A DNA stretch of 64,000 nt from Olivibacter domesticus (GTDB taxonomy: Bacteria; Bacteroidota; Bacteroidia; Sphingobacteriales; Sphingobacteriaceae), in assembly GCF_900109575.1 (NCBI RefSeq), contig NZ_FOAF01000002.1:124001-188000 (forward strand). The letters are read 5' to 3'. This document shows positions 44,633-53,495 of this stretch, one piece after another. The translations under genes and the position numbers were made by a program. The number at the start of each line of letters is the position of its first letter. Position 1 is the first letter of the stretch. Under the pieces are notes generated by a model, which saw only the letters and a list, made by a program, of their open reading frames with translations, had not been told where the DNA came from and ran no database searches.

Positions 44633-44827
44633 ATGAAAACGCCCAAAAAGACAGACAAAAAAATTGGATCAAATAATCCAGCAAAAAAGGCAGGCAGATC
44701 TGGTATCGCACCCACAGATTCAAAACCAAAGAAACGTTTTGATGATGAAGACGATGACGATTTTGATTTTAACGATTTGGATAATTTCGACAATTTTGAT
44801 GATTTTGACGATGAGGAAGACTATTAG
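44633..44827 (+). CDS. 64-residue protein with basic N-half and Asp-rich C-half
   Basis: A highly polar small protein: residues 1-37 are Lys/Pro-rich (KTPKKTDKK, KPKKRF), then 38-64 are almost all Asp, Phe, Asn and Glu, with four F/N-spaced Asp clusters. No cysteine, no membrane helix. It sits between scpB and a clear terminator, so it ends that transcript or has its own promoter. I recognise no function; the charge segregation suggests electrostatic binding to nucleic acid or protein (inference). An upstream TTG at 44627 adds two residues. Confidence 0.65.
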   Translation: MKTPKKTDKKIGSNNPAKKAGRSGIAPTDSKPKKRFDDEDDDDFDFNDLDNFDNFDDFDDEEDY

Positions 44828-44854
44828 TCTTTCGATCATCGAACTATAGGATAT

Positions 44855-44887
44855 AAAGCACTTAGTATTTATACTTAGTGCTTTTTT
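44855..44887 (+). terminator. Terminator after the small acidic protein
   Basis: AAAGCACT pairs with AGTGCTTT and, past one mismatch, AGTAT with ATACT, followed by a run of six T. About 28 bp after the 64-residue gene. Confidence 0.85.
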
Positions 44888-44907
44888 GTTAAAGATATAA
44901 GGGTAAA

Positions 44908-46020
44908 ATGGTTATTCAGGTAAGTAGTAAGAAACACGAAAAGTTATTTTTAGAAGTCGCAAGAGAAATATATAAAGATGATACAAGCTGGATATGCCCT
45001 CTAGATAATGATATTAAGCAAATTTTTAATCCTAAAAAGAATAATTTTCATCAACACGGTGAATGCGAAAGATGGTTACTAATAAAAGATCAGAAGCCAG
45101 TTGGGAGGATCGCTGCTTTCATAAATTACGAAAAAGCATATGCACATCTTTACCCAACAGGTGGAATTGGGTTTTTCGAATGCATAAATGATTCTTTTGC
45201 TGCAAAAGAATTATTTGATGTGGCAAAAGATTGGCTAATTTCAAAGGGCATGAAGGCCATGGATGGCCCTATCAACTTTGGGGAAAATGACAATTTCTGG
45301 GGACTGCTCATTGAAGGCTTCACACCTCCATCTTATGGCATGAATTATCATAAGCCTTACTATAAAGATCTTTTTTTAAAATATGGGTTCACTATATTAT
45401 ATGAACAAATCACAAACCATCTAGATGTAAATCAACCTTTTCCCGAGCGCTTCACCAAAATAGCAAATTGGGTTATGCAGAAACCTGGTTATACTTTTAG
45501 ACATTTTGAAAAGGAAAATCTCAGCCAATTTGCGAAGGACTTCATGGAAATTTACAATGATGCTTGGGAAGGTTTTGAGAATTTCCGACCAATCAAAATG
45601 GAAACCATCATGGAATCATTTCGTAAAATGAAACTCATTATGGACGAAAAACTAATATGGTTTGCCTATGTAAATGGAGAACCTACTTCTTTCATCCTGA
45701 TATTGCCAGACGCCAATGAGATTATAAAAGACTTTAATGGCCGGATGGGACTACTTAATGGCATCAGATTTCTATTAAAAAGAACAAAAAAAGTAAAAAG
45801 GATGCGTGCTATCGTAATGGGCACTAAAAGAGCTTTTCAAAAACATGGACTTGAATCAGTACTCTTTATTAAATTGAAAGAATATGTTTTACCATTAGGG
45901 AAATACAAAGAATTGGAATTGTCCTGGGTGGGTGATTTTAACAAAGAAATGTTAGCAATTCATAAAGCTACAGGAGCTACCTTTGGAAAAAAACATGCTA
46001 CATTACAATATAAATTCTAA
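44908..46020 (+). CDS. GNAT-like acyltransferase family protein (function unknown)
   Basis: A 370-residue cytoplasmic protein. An N-terminal part (about 1-175) contains GRIAAFINYE and GGIGFFECIND strands like those of GNAT acyltransferases, and the second half (about 215-360) has another GNAT-like fold ending with KHATLQYKF. Relatives in Bacteroidota are annotated only as hypothetical or GNAT proteins; acceptor unknown. It has its own upstream terminator separating it from scpB and converges on the XRE gene, sharing a hairpin that spans its stop codon. Confidence 0.72.
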   Translation: MVIQVSSKKHEKLFLEVAREIYKDDTSWICPLDNDIKQIFNPKKNNFHQHGECERWLLIKDQKPVGRIAAFINYEKAYAHLYPTGGIGFFECINDSFAAKELFDVAKDWLISKGMKAMDGPINFGENDNFWGLLIEGFTPPSYGMNYHKPYYKDLFLKYGFTILYEQITNHLDVNQPFPERFTKIANWVMQKPGYTFRHFEKENLSQFAKDFMEIYNDAWEGFENFRPIKMETIMESFRKMKLIMDEKLIWFAYVNGEPTSFILILPDANEIIKDFNGRMGLLNGIRFLLKRTKKVKRMRAIVMGTKRAFQKHGLESVLFIKLKEYVLPLGKYKELELSWVGDFNKEMLAIHKATGATFGKKHATLQYKF

Positions 46021-46028
46021 TGTAGCAT
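45995..46028. terminator. 11-bp hairpin spanning a stop codon between convergent genes
   Basis: 45995-46005 pairs with 46018-46028 around a 12-base loop; the GNAT-like gene's TAA (46018-46020) is the first codon of the 3' arm. Only 21 bp separate the two convergent genes, so the stem probably serves both strands. Confidence 0.6.
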
Positions 46029-46041
46029 ATTATATTCGAAA

Positions 46042-46386
46042 TTAATTCTTACCTGCGTAATTCTTTCTTAACTCTTCATAAAGTTCAATTACTTTCTTCT
46101 GCAATTCAATAACATCATTATTCCTCTCCTGTAGTTTTTTGTTTGCTTGCTCTAAGTCAGTTGTATACTTTTTCTCTTCATCTGCATCATTAAAATTTAA
46201 TAATTGTACAACACTCATATCAAACAACTTGGCTATTTGTTGCAATCTTGAAAGATTAACATCAGTAATACCGGTTTCAATTTTGGAAAAAGCAGGAATT
46301 GATATATCTAATCTCTTGGCAACATCTTCTTGACTCCAACCATTTTGGTGCCTTAGTAACCTTATTTTTTTTCCTAAAGATTTCAT
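46042..46386 (-). CDS. XRE-family helix-turn-helix regulator with coiled coil
   Basis: A 114-residue protein. The helix-turn-helix spans about 5-60 (IRLLRHQNGWSQEDVAKRLDISIPAFSKIETG) and a C-terminal helix of about 40 residues (LEQANKKLQERNND-x-IELQKK-x-IELYEEL) should dimerise as a coiled coil. No ligand or toxin partner is seen, and no adjacent toxin gene. It lies 80 bp after mpl on the same strand, but that gap has its own promoter-like box and phased repeats. Confidence 0.88.
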   Translation of the reverse strand: MKSLGKKIRLLRHQNGWSQEDVAKRLDISIPAFSKIETGITDVNLSRLQQIAKLFDMSVVQLLNFNDADEEKKYTTDLEQANKKLQERNNDVIELQKKVIELYEELRKNYAGKN

Positions 46387-46412
46387 CCTATTATAATATT
46401 TTTGATTGGTAG

Positions 46413-46456
46413 GTAAATTTTCAGTAAAAAGCAGTAAATCTACTATATCAAATATA
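46413..46456 (-). promoter_or_regulatory. XRE gene promoter and phased direct repeats
   Basis: TATATTTG (minus strand, 46449-46456) is an exact -7 box. Downstream, the unit TTTAC occurs at 46434-46438, 46424-46428 and 46413-46417, spaced 10 and 11 bp, i.e. on one face of the helix, two of them as TTTACTG. They would lie just after the start site, a good position for autorepression. Confidence 0.5.
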
Positions 46457-46466
46457 TAAATAAACT

Positions 46467-47828
46467 TTACGAATTAAAAAACTTATCCGATAAGTTAACA
46501 AGATTGATACCGCCAAAATTACCCGAACTCATAAAGAGTAAATTTTTCTCTTTATGACCTATTTCGCTAATATAGAGCTGCAAAGATTCAATATCAGTAA
46601 AATAGATTGCGTCTTCCCTATTAAATGCTTTCTTAATAGTTAACGCATTAATTGGTGAAATATTTTTTTGCCTAAAAGAATTTTGGTCAATAAATATAAT
46701 TGCCTCATCAGCACCTTGCATAGTATCGCTATATTCTCGTAGAAATTCCTCATTCAAACTACTAAACGTGTGTAATTCAACAATTGCTATCAGTTTATTG
46801 TTCGGGTATTGTTCCTTTACTGCCTCAATGGAGGCTTTTACTTTTGATGGCGAATGCGCAAAATCCTTATATACAACGCTTCCATCATAATCAGCAACGT
46901 ATTCTAATCTTCTCGCCGCTCCTTTAAAACTACTAATCGCCTTATAAAATTCCTCTCGACTTACACCAAGCCATTCGCAAACTGTGAACGCCCCAGCAAG
47001 GTTAGATAGGTTATGTTTTCCAAAAACCTGTAACGCAATATCACCTTTGGCTGTACTAAGATAGCTTATGCCCTTATTTATGGTAAAATCAGGGAGCTTA
47101 TAACCATGTTTGTTGATACTAGAATTATTATTAGACACTAATTCCTGTACCTCTTTGTCATCTTTATTATATACTAAAGTCCCCTTAGATTCAATGCTTT
47201 CTATAAAAAGTTTAAATTGTTCTAAGTATTCTTGGTAAGTCGGAAAAACATTGATATGATCCCAAGCAATACCACTAATTAATGCGATATTCGCGTGGTA
47301 TAAAAGAAATTTAGGTCGCCTATCGATAGCCGATGCCAAATACTCATCGCCTTCAATTACAATCAATGGGGCATCTTTGGTAATTTTAACCATCGTTTCA
47401 AAGCCCTCCAACTTAGCACCTACCACATAGTCAAAATCTCTTGCAAGTATCTTCAGAACATGCATTATCATAGAAGTTATAGTAGTCTTACCGTGACTTC
47501 CCCCTACTACTACTCTTATTTTTTCTTTTGATTGTTCATAAATATATGCTGGGTAAGAATAAATAGGAAGTCCGAGTTCTTGAGCTTTCAGCAACTCCGG
47601 ATTATCAACCTTAGCATGCATGCCTAGTACAATGGCATTTATTTCATCTGTTATCCTCTCTGGATCCCATCCCAATTTGTCAGGTAACAAATCATTATTA
47701 GCTAAGTTGGTCCTTGAAGGTTCATAAATATAATCATCCGAACCAGTTATCAAATAACCTTTTTTTGACAAAGCTATGGCTAAATTATGCATAACGCTTC
47801 CGCCAATAGCTATAAAATGGACACGCAT
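46467..47828 (-). CDS. mpl: UDP-MurNAc:L-Ala-gamma-D-Glu-meso-DAP ligase (Mpl)
   Basis: A 453-residue Mur-ligase family protein that recycles murein tripeptide by attaching it to UDP-MurNAc. The N-terminal Rossmann part starts HFIAIGGSVMHNLAIAL, the ATP loop is GSHGKTT at 110-116, and a KDFAHSPSKVKASIEAVKEQYP block lies in the C-terminal domain. The HNLA opening and the GMHAKVDNPEL segment fit Mpl rather than MurC. It lies 3 bp after prmA. Confidence 0.92.
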   Translation of the reverse strand: MRVHFIAIGGSVMHNLAIALSKKGYLITGSDDYIYEPSRTNLANNDLLPDKLGWDPERITDEINAIVLGMHAKVDNPELLKAQELGLPIYSYPAYIYEQSKEKIRVVVGGSHGKTTITSMIMHVLKILARDFDYVVGAKLEGFETMVKITKDAPLIVIEGDEYLASAIDRRPKFLLYHANIALISGIAWDHINVFPTYQEYLEQFKLFIESIESKGTLVYNKDDKEVQELVSNNNSSINKHGYKLPDFTINKGISYLSTAKGDIALQVFGKHNLSNLAGAFTVCEWLGVSREEFYKAISSFKGAARRLEYVADYDGSVVYKDFAHSPSKVKASIEAVKEQYPNNKLIAIVELHTFSSLNEEFLREYSDTMQGADEAIIFIDQNSFRQKNISPINALTIKKAFNREDAIYFTDIESLQLYISEIGHKEKNLLFMSSGNFGGINLVNLSDKFFNS

Positions 47829-47831
47829 ATC

Positions 47832-48683
47832 TTATATTTTTGAATTGTTTCTTTCAAATTTTGCTGCCACCCAATTGTTTTGAGTTTTTTTATCTTTATA
47901 AATGAGGCCTATAGTTTCGGAGACAGCGATAATCTGCTCCAAATCATTTCCGTCATAAAAACCACTTAAAAAAAGAAGCCCATTTGGTTTAAGGGACTCC
48001 GCATACCTTCTTAAATGATCCAGCAAGATATTTCTATTAATATTAGCTAGAATAACATCGTAAATTTCATCGGGTATTGCTTCTTTCGAGCCACAAAGAG
48101 CCTTTATATTTGACACTTGGTTTAATTCAATGTTCTCTTTAACACTTGCATAGCAAATAGGATCGTAATCAATAGCAGTTATCTCGGAAGCGCCAATTTT
48201 TGCTGCTAAAATAGCAAGGATACCAGTACCACACCCCATATCCAGCACCCTTTTTCCGTCGAGATTAGTATCTAATAGATAGGTCATCATTAACGAAGTG
48301 GTTTGATGGTGTCCTGTGCCGAACGCCATTTTAGGGTCTATAATTATTTCGTATTCGTAATTCGGTTTCTGTTCATGGAAGGTGGCTCTTACATAGCACT
48401 TATCGGATATATATATGGGCTCAAAATTACTTTCCCAGACAGCGTTCCAATTTTGTGGTTCAATCTTATTGACAACGTACGAAACAGAAAAACTTTCTGG
48501 CAATTTTAACAGAATACGTTCTACTTCTGCAAGATCTAACGTGGCACTAGCAATATATGCTTTAAAACCACTGGAAGTTTCTTCAAAGGTGTCGAATCCA
48601 ATTTCAGCAAGATCATTTATTAATAAATCTTGCTGCCAGCCATCCTCACTATCAGAGGTAAAGATAAGTTCGCTATAATCCAT
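47832..48683 (-). CDS. prmA: Ribosomal protein L11 methyltransferase
   Basis: Trimethylates several amines of ribosomal protein L11. With the ATG at 48681-48683 the protein has 283 residues: an N-terminal substrate domain, then the SAM-binding motif VLDMGCGTGILAILAAKIG and the NPPY-type position filled by LANINRNILLDHL. A start at 48716 would lie within a terminator hairpin (48695-48724) and is rejected. It runs into mpl after 3 bp. Confidence 0.93.
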   Translation of the reverse strand: MDYSELIFTSDSEDGWQQDLLINDLAEIGFDTFEETSSGFKAYIASATLDLAEVERILLKLPESFSVSYVVNKIEPQNWNAVWESNFEPIYISDKCYVRATFHEQKPNYEYEIIIDPKMAFGTGHHQTTSLMMTYLLDTNLDGKRVLDMGCGTGILAILAAKIGASEITAIDYDPICYASVKENIELNQVSNIKALCGSKEAIPDEIYDVILANINRNILLDHLRRYAESLKPNGLLFLSGFYDGNDLEQIIAVSETIGLIYKDKKTQNNWVAAKFERNNSKI

Positions 48684-48694
48684 TTGGTGAGCGT

Positions 48695-48724
48695 AAAAAG
48701 GTACATGATAAAGCATGTACCTTT
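48695..48724 (-). terminator. tpiA terminator
   Basis: AAAGGTACATG (48697-48707) pairs perfectly with 48714-48724 around a 6-base loop; on the minus strand it ends in U5 and lies 17 bp after the tpiA stop and 12 bp before the prmA start. Confidence 0.85.
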
Positions 48725-48740
48725 ATAAAAATGTATAAGG

Positions 48741-49505
48741 CTAATTAAACACTTTAATAATGTCTGTGAAATCTCTAGATTTCAAGGATGCTCCACCTAT
48801 TAATCCGCCATCAATATCTGCTTGCGAAAATAAATCTGGAGCATTTTTGGGGTTACAGCTACCCCCATATAATATACTTGTATTATCAGCTATAACCGCG
48901 TTGTAATATTCTTCGATTTCTTTTCTGATAAAAGCATGGACTTCCTGCGCCTGTTCAGGGCTCGCTGTTAATCCAGTACCTATTGCCCATACAGGTTCAT
49001 AAGCAATGATAACTTTAGAAAAATCTTCAGAAGACAGATGAAAAACACCCTTTTGCAGTTGGCTTTTGATGATATTAAAATAGTCACCAGCCTCTCGTTC
49101 TTCTTTTGTTTCTCCTATACAGAAAATTGGCGTTAAATTGTTCTTTAAAGAAACGTCTACTTTCTTTGCAAGTAATTCATCAGATTCGCCAAAATAAGCT
49201 CTTCTTTCAGAATGTCCTAGTATGACATATTTAGCACCGGTTGACAAGATTTGTTTAGCCGATATTTCGCCTGTATAAGCTCCCGATTCTTCTTGATAAA
49301 TGTTTTGAGCTCCAATAGATACATTGTCAACTTCCTTAGCTAAAGAAGCAATAGCATGTAGATGAATAAATGGGCTACAAATAATAACTTGTTGATTTCC
49401 TATTACCTCATCCTTAACCATATTCACTATCTCAGAAAGAAGACTTAACCCTTCCTGATAATCAAGGTTCATTTTCCAATTACCTGCTACAATTTTTTTT
49501 CGCAT
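48741..49505 (-). CDS. tpiA: Triosephosphate isomerase
   Basis: A 254-residue TIM barrel interconverting dihydroxyacetone phosphate and glyceraldehyde 3-phosphate. NWKMN at 9-13 carries the substrate-binding Lys11, H98 is in GHSERR, and the catalytic Glu170 is in [11 protein letters not shown]; the phosphate loop GGSCNPKNA follows. Length is normal. It lies 15 bp after the GlmU-like gene. Confidence 0.97.
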   Translation of the reverse strand: MRKKIVAGNWKMNLDYQEGLSLLSEIVNMVKDEVIGNQQVIICSPFIHLHAIASLAKEVDNVSIGAQNIYQEESGAYTGEISAKQILSTGAKYVILGHSERRAYFGESDELLAKKVDVSLKNNLTPIFCIGETKEEREAGDYFNIIKSQLQKGVFHLSSEDFSKVIIAYEPVWAIGTGLTASPEQAQEVHAFIRKEIEEYYNAVIADNTSILYGGSCNPKNAPDLFSQADIDGGLIGGASLKSRDFTDIIKVFN

Positions 49506-49520
49506 GATTTACTTAATTTA

Positions 49521-50708
49521 TTATGTTCGTTGTTTCCCTACTATTCGAAAGACTTCTTTTAAAATTGATTTCTCGATCTCGTCAAATTTACGATTACGTC
49601 TATCAAAAACCAACTCAGTAGTCTCAAACATTTTATTTAACTCATAAATTTCGGCACTTTCACCTACACCCCATGAAAAATCAGGGACAAAGGTCGGGGG
49701 CACTATATTTCCGAATATGCTTGCACCAACACCAACTATCGTACCTGTATTAAAGGCGGTGTTAATTGCGCATTTTGCATGATCCCCCATTATCAACCCA
49801 CAAAACTGTAAGCCTGTATCTCTATACTGTTTTAGCCCATAATGGTACAGTTTTACATTTTTATAATTGTTCTTAAGATTAGAATTATTTGTGTCTGCAC
49901 CCCAATTACACCATTCACCCATTACGCCACTTCCAAAATAACCATCGTGCCCTTTGGAAGAATTACCCCAAATAACACATGTATTTAACTCTCCTCCAAC
50001 ACGGCTTGAAGGTCCAACGGTAACGTTACTGTATATTTTCGCACCCATTTTAACTTGTGAATTTTCACCTAATGCAAATGCGCCACGAATAAGACATCCC
50101 TCCCATATCTCGCTGTTTTTACCTAGGTAAATAGGCCCCTTTAAGGAATTAAAAGTTGAACATTCTGCAGATACACCTTCTTCGGCAAAAATATGATCGC
50201 CTATAATCGTGTTAGTGCTACTCAATGCTGCAGACACTCTACCAGCTGTTAGTAAACTAAAGTCTTTTCTTATCTCTTCACCATTTTGCCTGAAGATATC
50301 TTCAGGATAATTTATGCAAGCAATGGCGTGATCATAATTTATACGTCTATATCCGTCAAAATTAAATTCTTCCCGTTGCCGTAGTTCCGTTACAGTAGTA
50401 TGAGCAGCTATAAATCCTTTCCCGTTAGAAAGTTTTTCAGAATATTTTAAAGATATAATCTGATCGCACAACGCTTCGTCAGGACATATATTTGCTTTGA
50501 TTAAGAGTATGTCTTCCTCCGAGTCTGCTAAGGGATACTTTGGTTGTAAGTATGCAGCGGTCAAATAAGATACAGGCAATTTCAACCATTTTGACCACTT
50601 TTCAGCTATGGTTAATATTCCTACGCGCAGATCAGCAACTGGTCTGGTAAGGCTTAGGGGGTAAAAATTTATTCGTAACTCGTTATCATCGAAAAGTACT
50701 ATTTGCAT
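49521..50708 (-). CDS. GlmU-like hexapeptide-repeat protein
   Basis: A 395-residue protein: the N-terminal domain (about 1-185) is a degenerate nucleotidyltransferase that opens QIVLFDD and has LTRPVADLRVGILTIAEKW but lacks the GxGTRM loop of true GlmU/RmlA. The C-terminal part (about 190-345) is a left-handed beta helix with repeated I/V-G-x-x-x units, like the acetyltransferase half of GlmU. It is the usual Bacteroidota GlmU-family protein next to tpiA. Its substrate is unknown; amino-sugar metabolism is plausible. Confidence 0.78.
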   Translation of the reverse strand: MQIVLFDDNELRINFYPLSLTRPVADLRVGILTIAEKWSKWLKLPVSYLTAAYLQPKYPLADSEEDILLIKANICPDEALCDQIISLKYSEKLSNGKGFIAAHTTVTELRQREEFNFDGYRRINYDHAIACINYPEDIFRQNGEEIRKDFSLLTAGRVSAALSSTNTIIGDHIFAEEGVSAECSTFNSLKGPIYLGKNSEIWEGCLIRGAFALGENSQVKMGAKIYSNVTVGPSSRVGGELNTCVIWGNSSKGHDGYFGSGVMGEWCNWGADTNNSNLKNNYKNVKLYHYGLKQYRDTGLQFCGLIMGDHAKCAINTAFNTGTIVGVGASIFGNIVPPTFVPDFSWGVGESAEIYELNKMFETTELVFDRRNRKFDEIEKSILKEVFRIVGKQRT

Positions 50709-50835
50709 ACTAGCTATTTCTTTATTTATGAGAAGCTATTGATTTGTTCAATCAGTAATGAAAATTTTATAATTCCTTAAGAGCGTTACATCGCAAAACG
50801 CGTTAAATATTAACGATGCAATTCCATCCAAAAAT

Positions 50836-50865
50836 AAAAAAGTCTCGATAAAACATCGAGACTTT
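50836..50865 (-). terminator. rpmE2 terminator
   Basis: AAAGTCTCGAT (50839-50849) pairs perfectly with 50855-50865 around a 5-base loop; on the minus strand it is followed by a U run, 22 bp after the rpmE2 stop. Confidence 0.88.
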
Positions 50866-50886
50866 ATATTTAAAAATCGTATAATC

Positions 50887-51135
50887 CTATTTTTTGTTAT
50901 AACGGGTACGAAATTTATCAATACGCCCCGCGGTATCTACTAACTTCATTTTACCAGTATAGAACGGGTGTGAAGTATGAGAAATTTCTAACTTAACTAA
51001 AGGGTATTCTTGACCGTCTTCCCATTGGATAGTTTCTTTAGTGTCAATGCAAGATTTAGTGATAAAAGCATATTCATTTGACATGTCCTTAAACACCACT
51101 AATCTGTAATTTGATGGATGCAAATCTTTCTTCAT
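50887..51135 (-). CDS. rpmE2: 50S ribosomal protein L31, type B
   Basis: An 82-residue L31 of the zinc-free type: it starts [17 protein letters not shown], has the HPFYTGKM segment and lacks the CxxC pairs of zinc-binding L31. Such paralogues often replace zinc L31 under zinc limitation, but type B is the standard form in this phylum. It has its own terminator and a 173-bp upstream gap. Confidence 0.95.
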   Translation of the reverse strand: MKKDLHPSNYRLVVFKDMSNEYAFITKSCIDTKETIQWEDGQEYPLVKLEISHTSHPFYTGKMKLVDTAGRIDKFRTRYNKK

Positions 51136-51308
51136 TATGATAACCAGTTTACTAACACCATATTCATTTGATAATTTTAATAGCTGTAACGAATAATATC
51201 AAAGGTCAATGATGTGTATATTTTTTTAATTGTTAATTTCTTTTAAGGCTGCAAAGATAGTGATTAAAACAAATCAATCAAAATATATTAACTAATTTTT
51301 CCACATTG

Positions 51309-52388
51309 TTAACGCTTCAAAGTTGAGCTTTTTTTCCAAGCTATAAGTAATTTGGTCATTCTACTGTAACGCATTAATCCTTCCGGTTGGTTATTAAGTT
51401 GTAGATATTCATTATAGAAACGGGAACTAGCATGATTTAAAATACCATCAAACTTTTTCCAGTATGCATTTTCTGTTTCAGCGTCGTTCAGTACATCCCG
51501 ACTGATAAGTTTTAATACATTAAAATAGGCATTTTTATCTTCCACCGCCAACTGAGCTAAAAGCATAAACAAAGCATTATAATAGGCGGAGTAACGAAAA
51601 AGTAAATCATCACTTTCTATACATAAAATAAATCCAACCAGGTTTGCCTCATCTTCAAAGCCAATGCCAGCCTGATGTCCTAATTCATGGCATGCGGTAA
51701 ATGGTTTTGAGAACACAGGCATAGCTGTGTTAACTTGAGCCTCTTGCGTAAATGGATTAAAATACCCGGCAACCATTGTATAATTAACATGAAGATTAGT
51801 GATGGGACTTTTAATCATTGGAAGGTAGCTGAATAAATAGGGACGTAAAGAGGAACTGTTTGCTAATAGATTTTGCGCTTGCAAGAAAATTTGCTGATTG
51901 CTCCGCTGAAAATCCTGCTGCCTTAAAAGTCTTCGGAGCTCATTCGCTTTATCAATGCATAAAACGGTAGTTTCCAATAATTCACATGATTGGTTTATAT
52001 TCATATCCAAGCCCATTCGCTTTTCCAATGGGATTCGAAAATAATTTAAGCCCCAAAAAAGATAGAAACAGATAATAAGAGTCAAGAGAAAAATGAGGGA
52101 TTGGACGAAATGGGTAATCGCTTTCAAATAATTTTTCTGAAAGAAGCACCTAATGATGTTGACAATAAAAAGTATAAAAACGAATAGGAAGAGACAATAC
52201 AAATAATCGCCGAGACTAAAAGGTACCCGGCTAACAAGCGTTTGCCCTATGATAGCAAAAACAGGGAAAAGTTTACCGCTATAAAATCTTTCGACCAAAG
52301 CAGCATCTTGGCCAAACCACCATATAGCGATTAACAAGAAAAGTAAAAATGCAACTATTTTGAGCTGTTTATATAGCTTTTCCTTCAT
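51309..52388 (-). CDS. DUF3810 membrane protein with HExxH metallopeptidase-like motif
   Basis: A 359-residue protein with three membrane helices in the first 115 residues (about 10-28, 60-82, 95-115). The remaining domain has a zinc-protease-like HELGH at 234-238 with E247 downstream, suggesting a third metal ligand. No characterised member is known to me. It is 18 bp after the nucleoid-associated gene on the same strand, so probably in an operon with it. Confidence 0.85.
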   Translation of the reverse strand: MKEKLYKQLKIVAFLLFLLIAIWWFGQDAALVERFYSGKLFPVFAIIGQTLVSRVPFSLGDYLYCLFLFVFILFIVNIIRCFFQKNYLKAITHFVQSLIFLLTLIICFYLFWGLNYFRIPLEKRMGLDMNINQSCELLETTVLCIDKANELRRLLRQQDFQRSNQQIFLQAQNLLANSSSLRPYLFSYLPMIKSPITNLHVNYTMVAGYFNPFTQEAQVNTAMPVFSKPFTACHELGHQAGIGFEDEANLVGFILCIESDDLLFRYSAYYNALFMLLAQLAVEDKNAYFNVLKLISRDVLNDAETENAYWKKFDGILNHASSRFYNEYLQLNNQPEGLMRYSRMTKLLIAWKKSSTLKR

Positions 52389-52406
52389 TTTAACGATCTT
52401 GTCAGG

Positions 52407-53462
52407 TTAACTTTCTTGCTCAAAATATAATTGATAGAAGTTCATTCCTTTCTCCTCATCAAAACCTTTCACTATGAATTCACGTTTACCATGGATATAT
52501 ACATGAAAATTCTTATCTAATTTCAGGATAGATTTAAAGATCTTAGCTCCTTTTTTTACAGCTTGTTCAGAAATTTCAAAAGTATCTCCTATTGCAAGGT
52601 CATGCATTTCTTCAAAATTTGTTTTATACTCCTTAAACATGGAGATAGCTTGAGGATTACCTAAAATTTCTTCTGTGAACTCATCTACTTCAAAGACCTC
52701 TTTCTCTTTAAAATAAGCTACGGAACGATTTAAAAGATCAATTTTATCTGCTCGCTCCATTTCAAAAGCTCCATCTAATTTTTCATTCACAAAATTTTTA
52801 CACACCTCCATTAGGTTGCCCGTTTGATGAAAATTATCATTCCTAATTTTTATCTGCATAAAATCGTCTTTCCAATAAATGGCTTCGTTTTGTTTATTCG
52901 TTTGGTCTATGGCAAGTACTTTGTACCCTTCTTCCTGCTCGCATTTCAAGATTAAACACCCTTTATCAAGTTTATGAATATTAATCGCTTCTTCTTCATA
53001 TCCTACTTTGAAAGCGCCATGCTCTGGATAGATTTTTAAATAGGTTTCTTTTGTTTCTGATTTAAAAATCCCTATTGCAGCTAAGGTCTCTCCTTCCAGC
53101 TGTACCTGTTCAAAATTCACCACATATACCTCCCCAGCCTTTATTTTAGGGTGGCTTGACGACTCATATAAGTGTTTGGTGATCTGCTGACTCATAGAAT
53201 GAAAATCAATTTCCTCTTCAAAAAAAAGTCGAACGAAATGGTAAAGTTCGTTTAACTCCAAGTCGCCACTACTATGTGTGAAGCGATAAACATCGTTTAT
53301 CTTTTCAAATGGAGTTAAAAAATACTGCATTAAAAGCTTAGGCAAAGTTTCGTCTTGAAGATTTAACGGTTTGTCAGACAAAATATAATGTTCATCCAAC
53401 ATTTTATTTCCTACACGATGAATAGAGAGTTGAGCTAAAGAAGCTTCAAAAAATGACAACAT
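52407..53462 (-). CDS. Nucleoid-associated protein NdpA (YejK family)
   Basis: A 351-residue family member. It begins SFFEASLAQLSIHRVGNK, typical of the NA37/YejK family, has DFMQIKIRNDNFHQTGN around 199-215, and ends KIFKSILKLDKNFHVYIHGKRE. E. coli YejK binds nucleoid DNA and topoisomerases, but its role is not settled. It sits between the esterase and DUF3810 genes in one run of minus-strand genes. Confidence 0.85.
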   Translation of the reverse strand: MLSFFEASLAQLSIHRVGNKMLDEHYILSDKPLNLQDETLPKLLMQYFLTPFEKINDVYRFTHSSGDLELNELYHFVRLFFEEEIDFHSMSQQITKHLYESSSHPKIKAGEVYVVNFEQVQLEGETLAAIGIFKSETKETYLKIYPEHGAFKVGYEEEAINIHKLDKGCLILKCEQEEGYKVLAIDQTNKQNEAIYWKDDFMQIKIRNDNFHQTGNLMEVCKNFVNEKLDGAFEMERADKIDLLNRSVAYFKEKEVFEVDEFTEEILGNPQAISMFKEYKTNFEEMHDLAIGDTFEISEQAVKKGAKIFKSILKLDKNFHVYIHGKREFIVKGFDEEKGMNFYQLYFEQES

Positions 53463-53495
53463 ATTACTTTTTTAAGAAGGGCTAAATTAATATTA

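Noticed and set aside
46042-46386. Toxin-antitoxin module with the XRE gene as antitoxin
   Set aside because: No small toxin ORF on either side; neighbours are mpl and a convergent GNAT-like gene that is far longer than known GNAT toxins.
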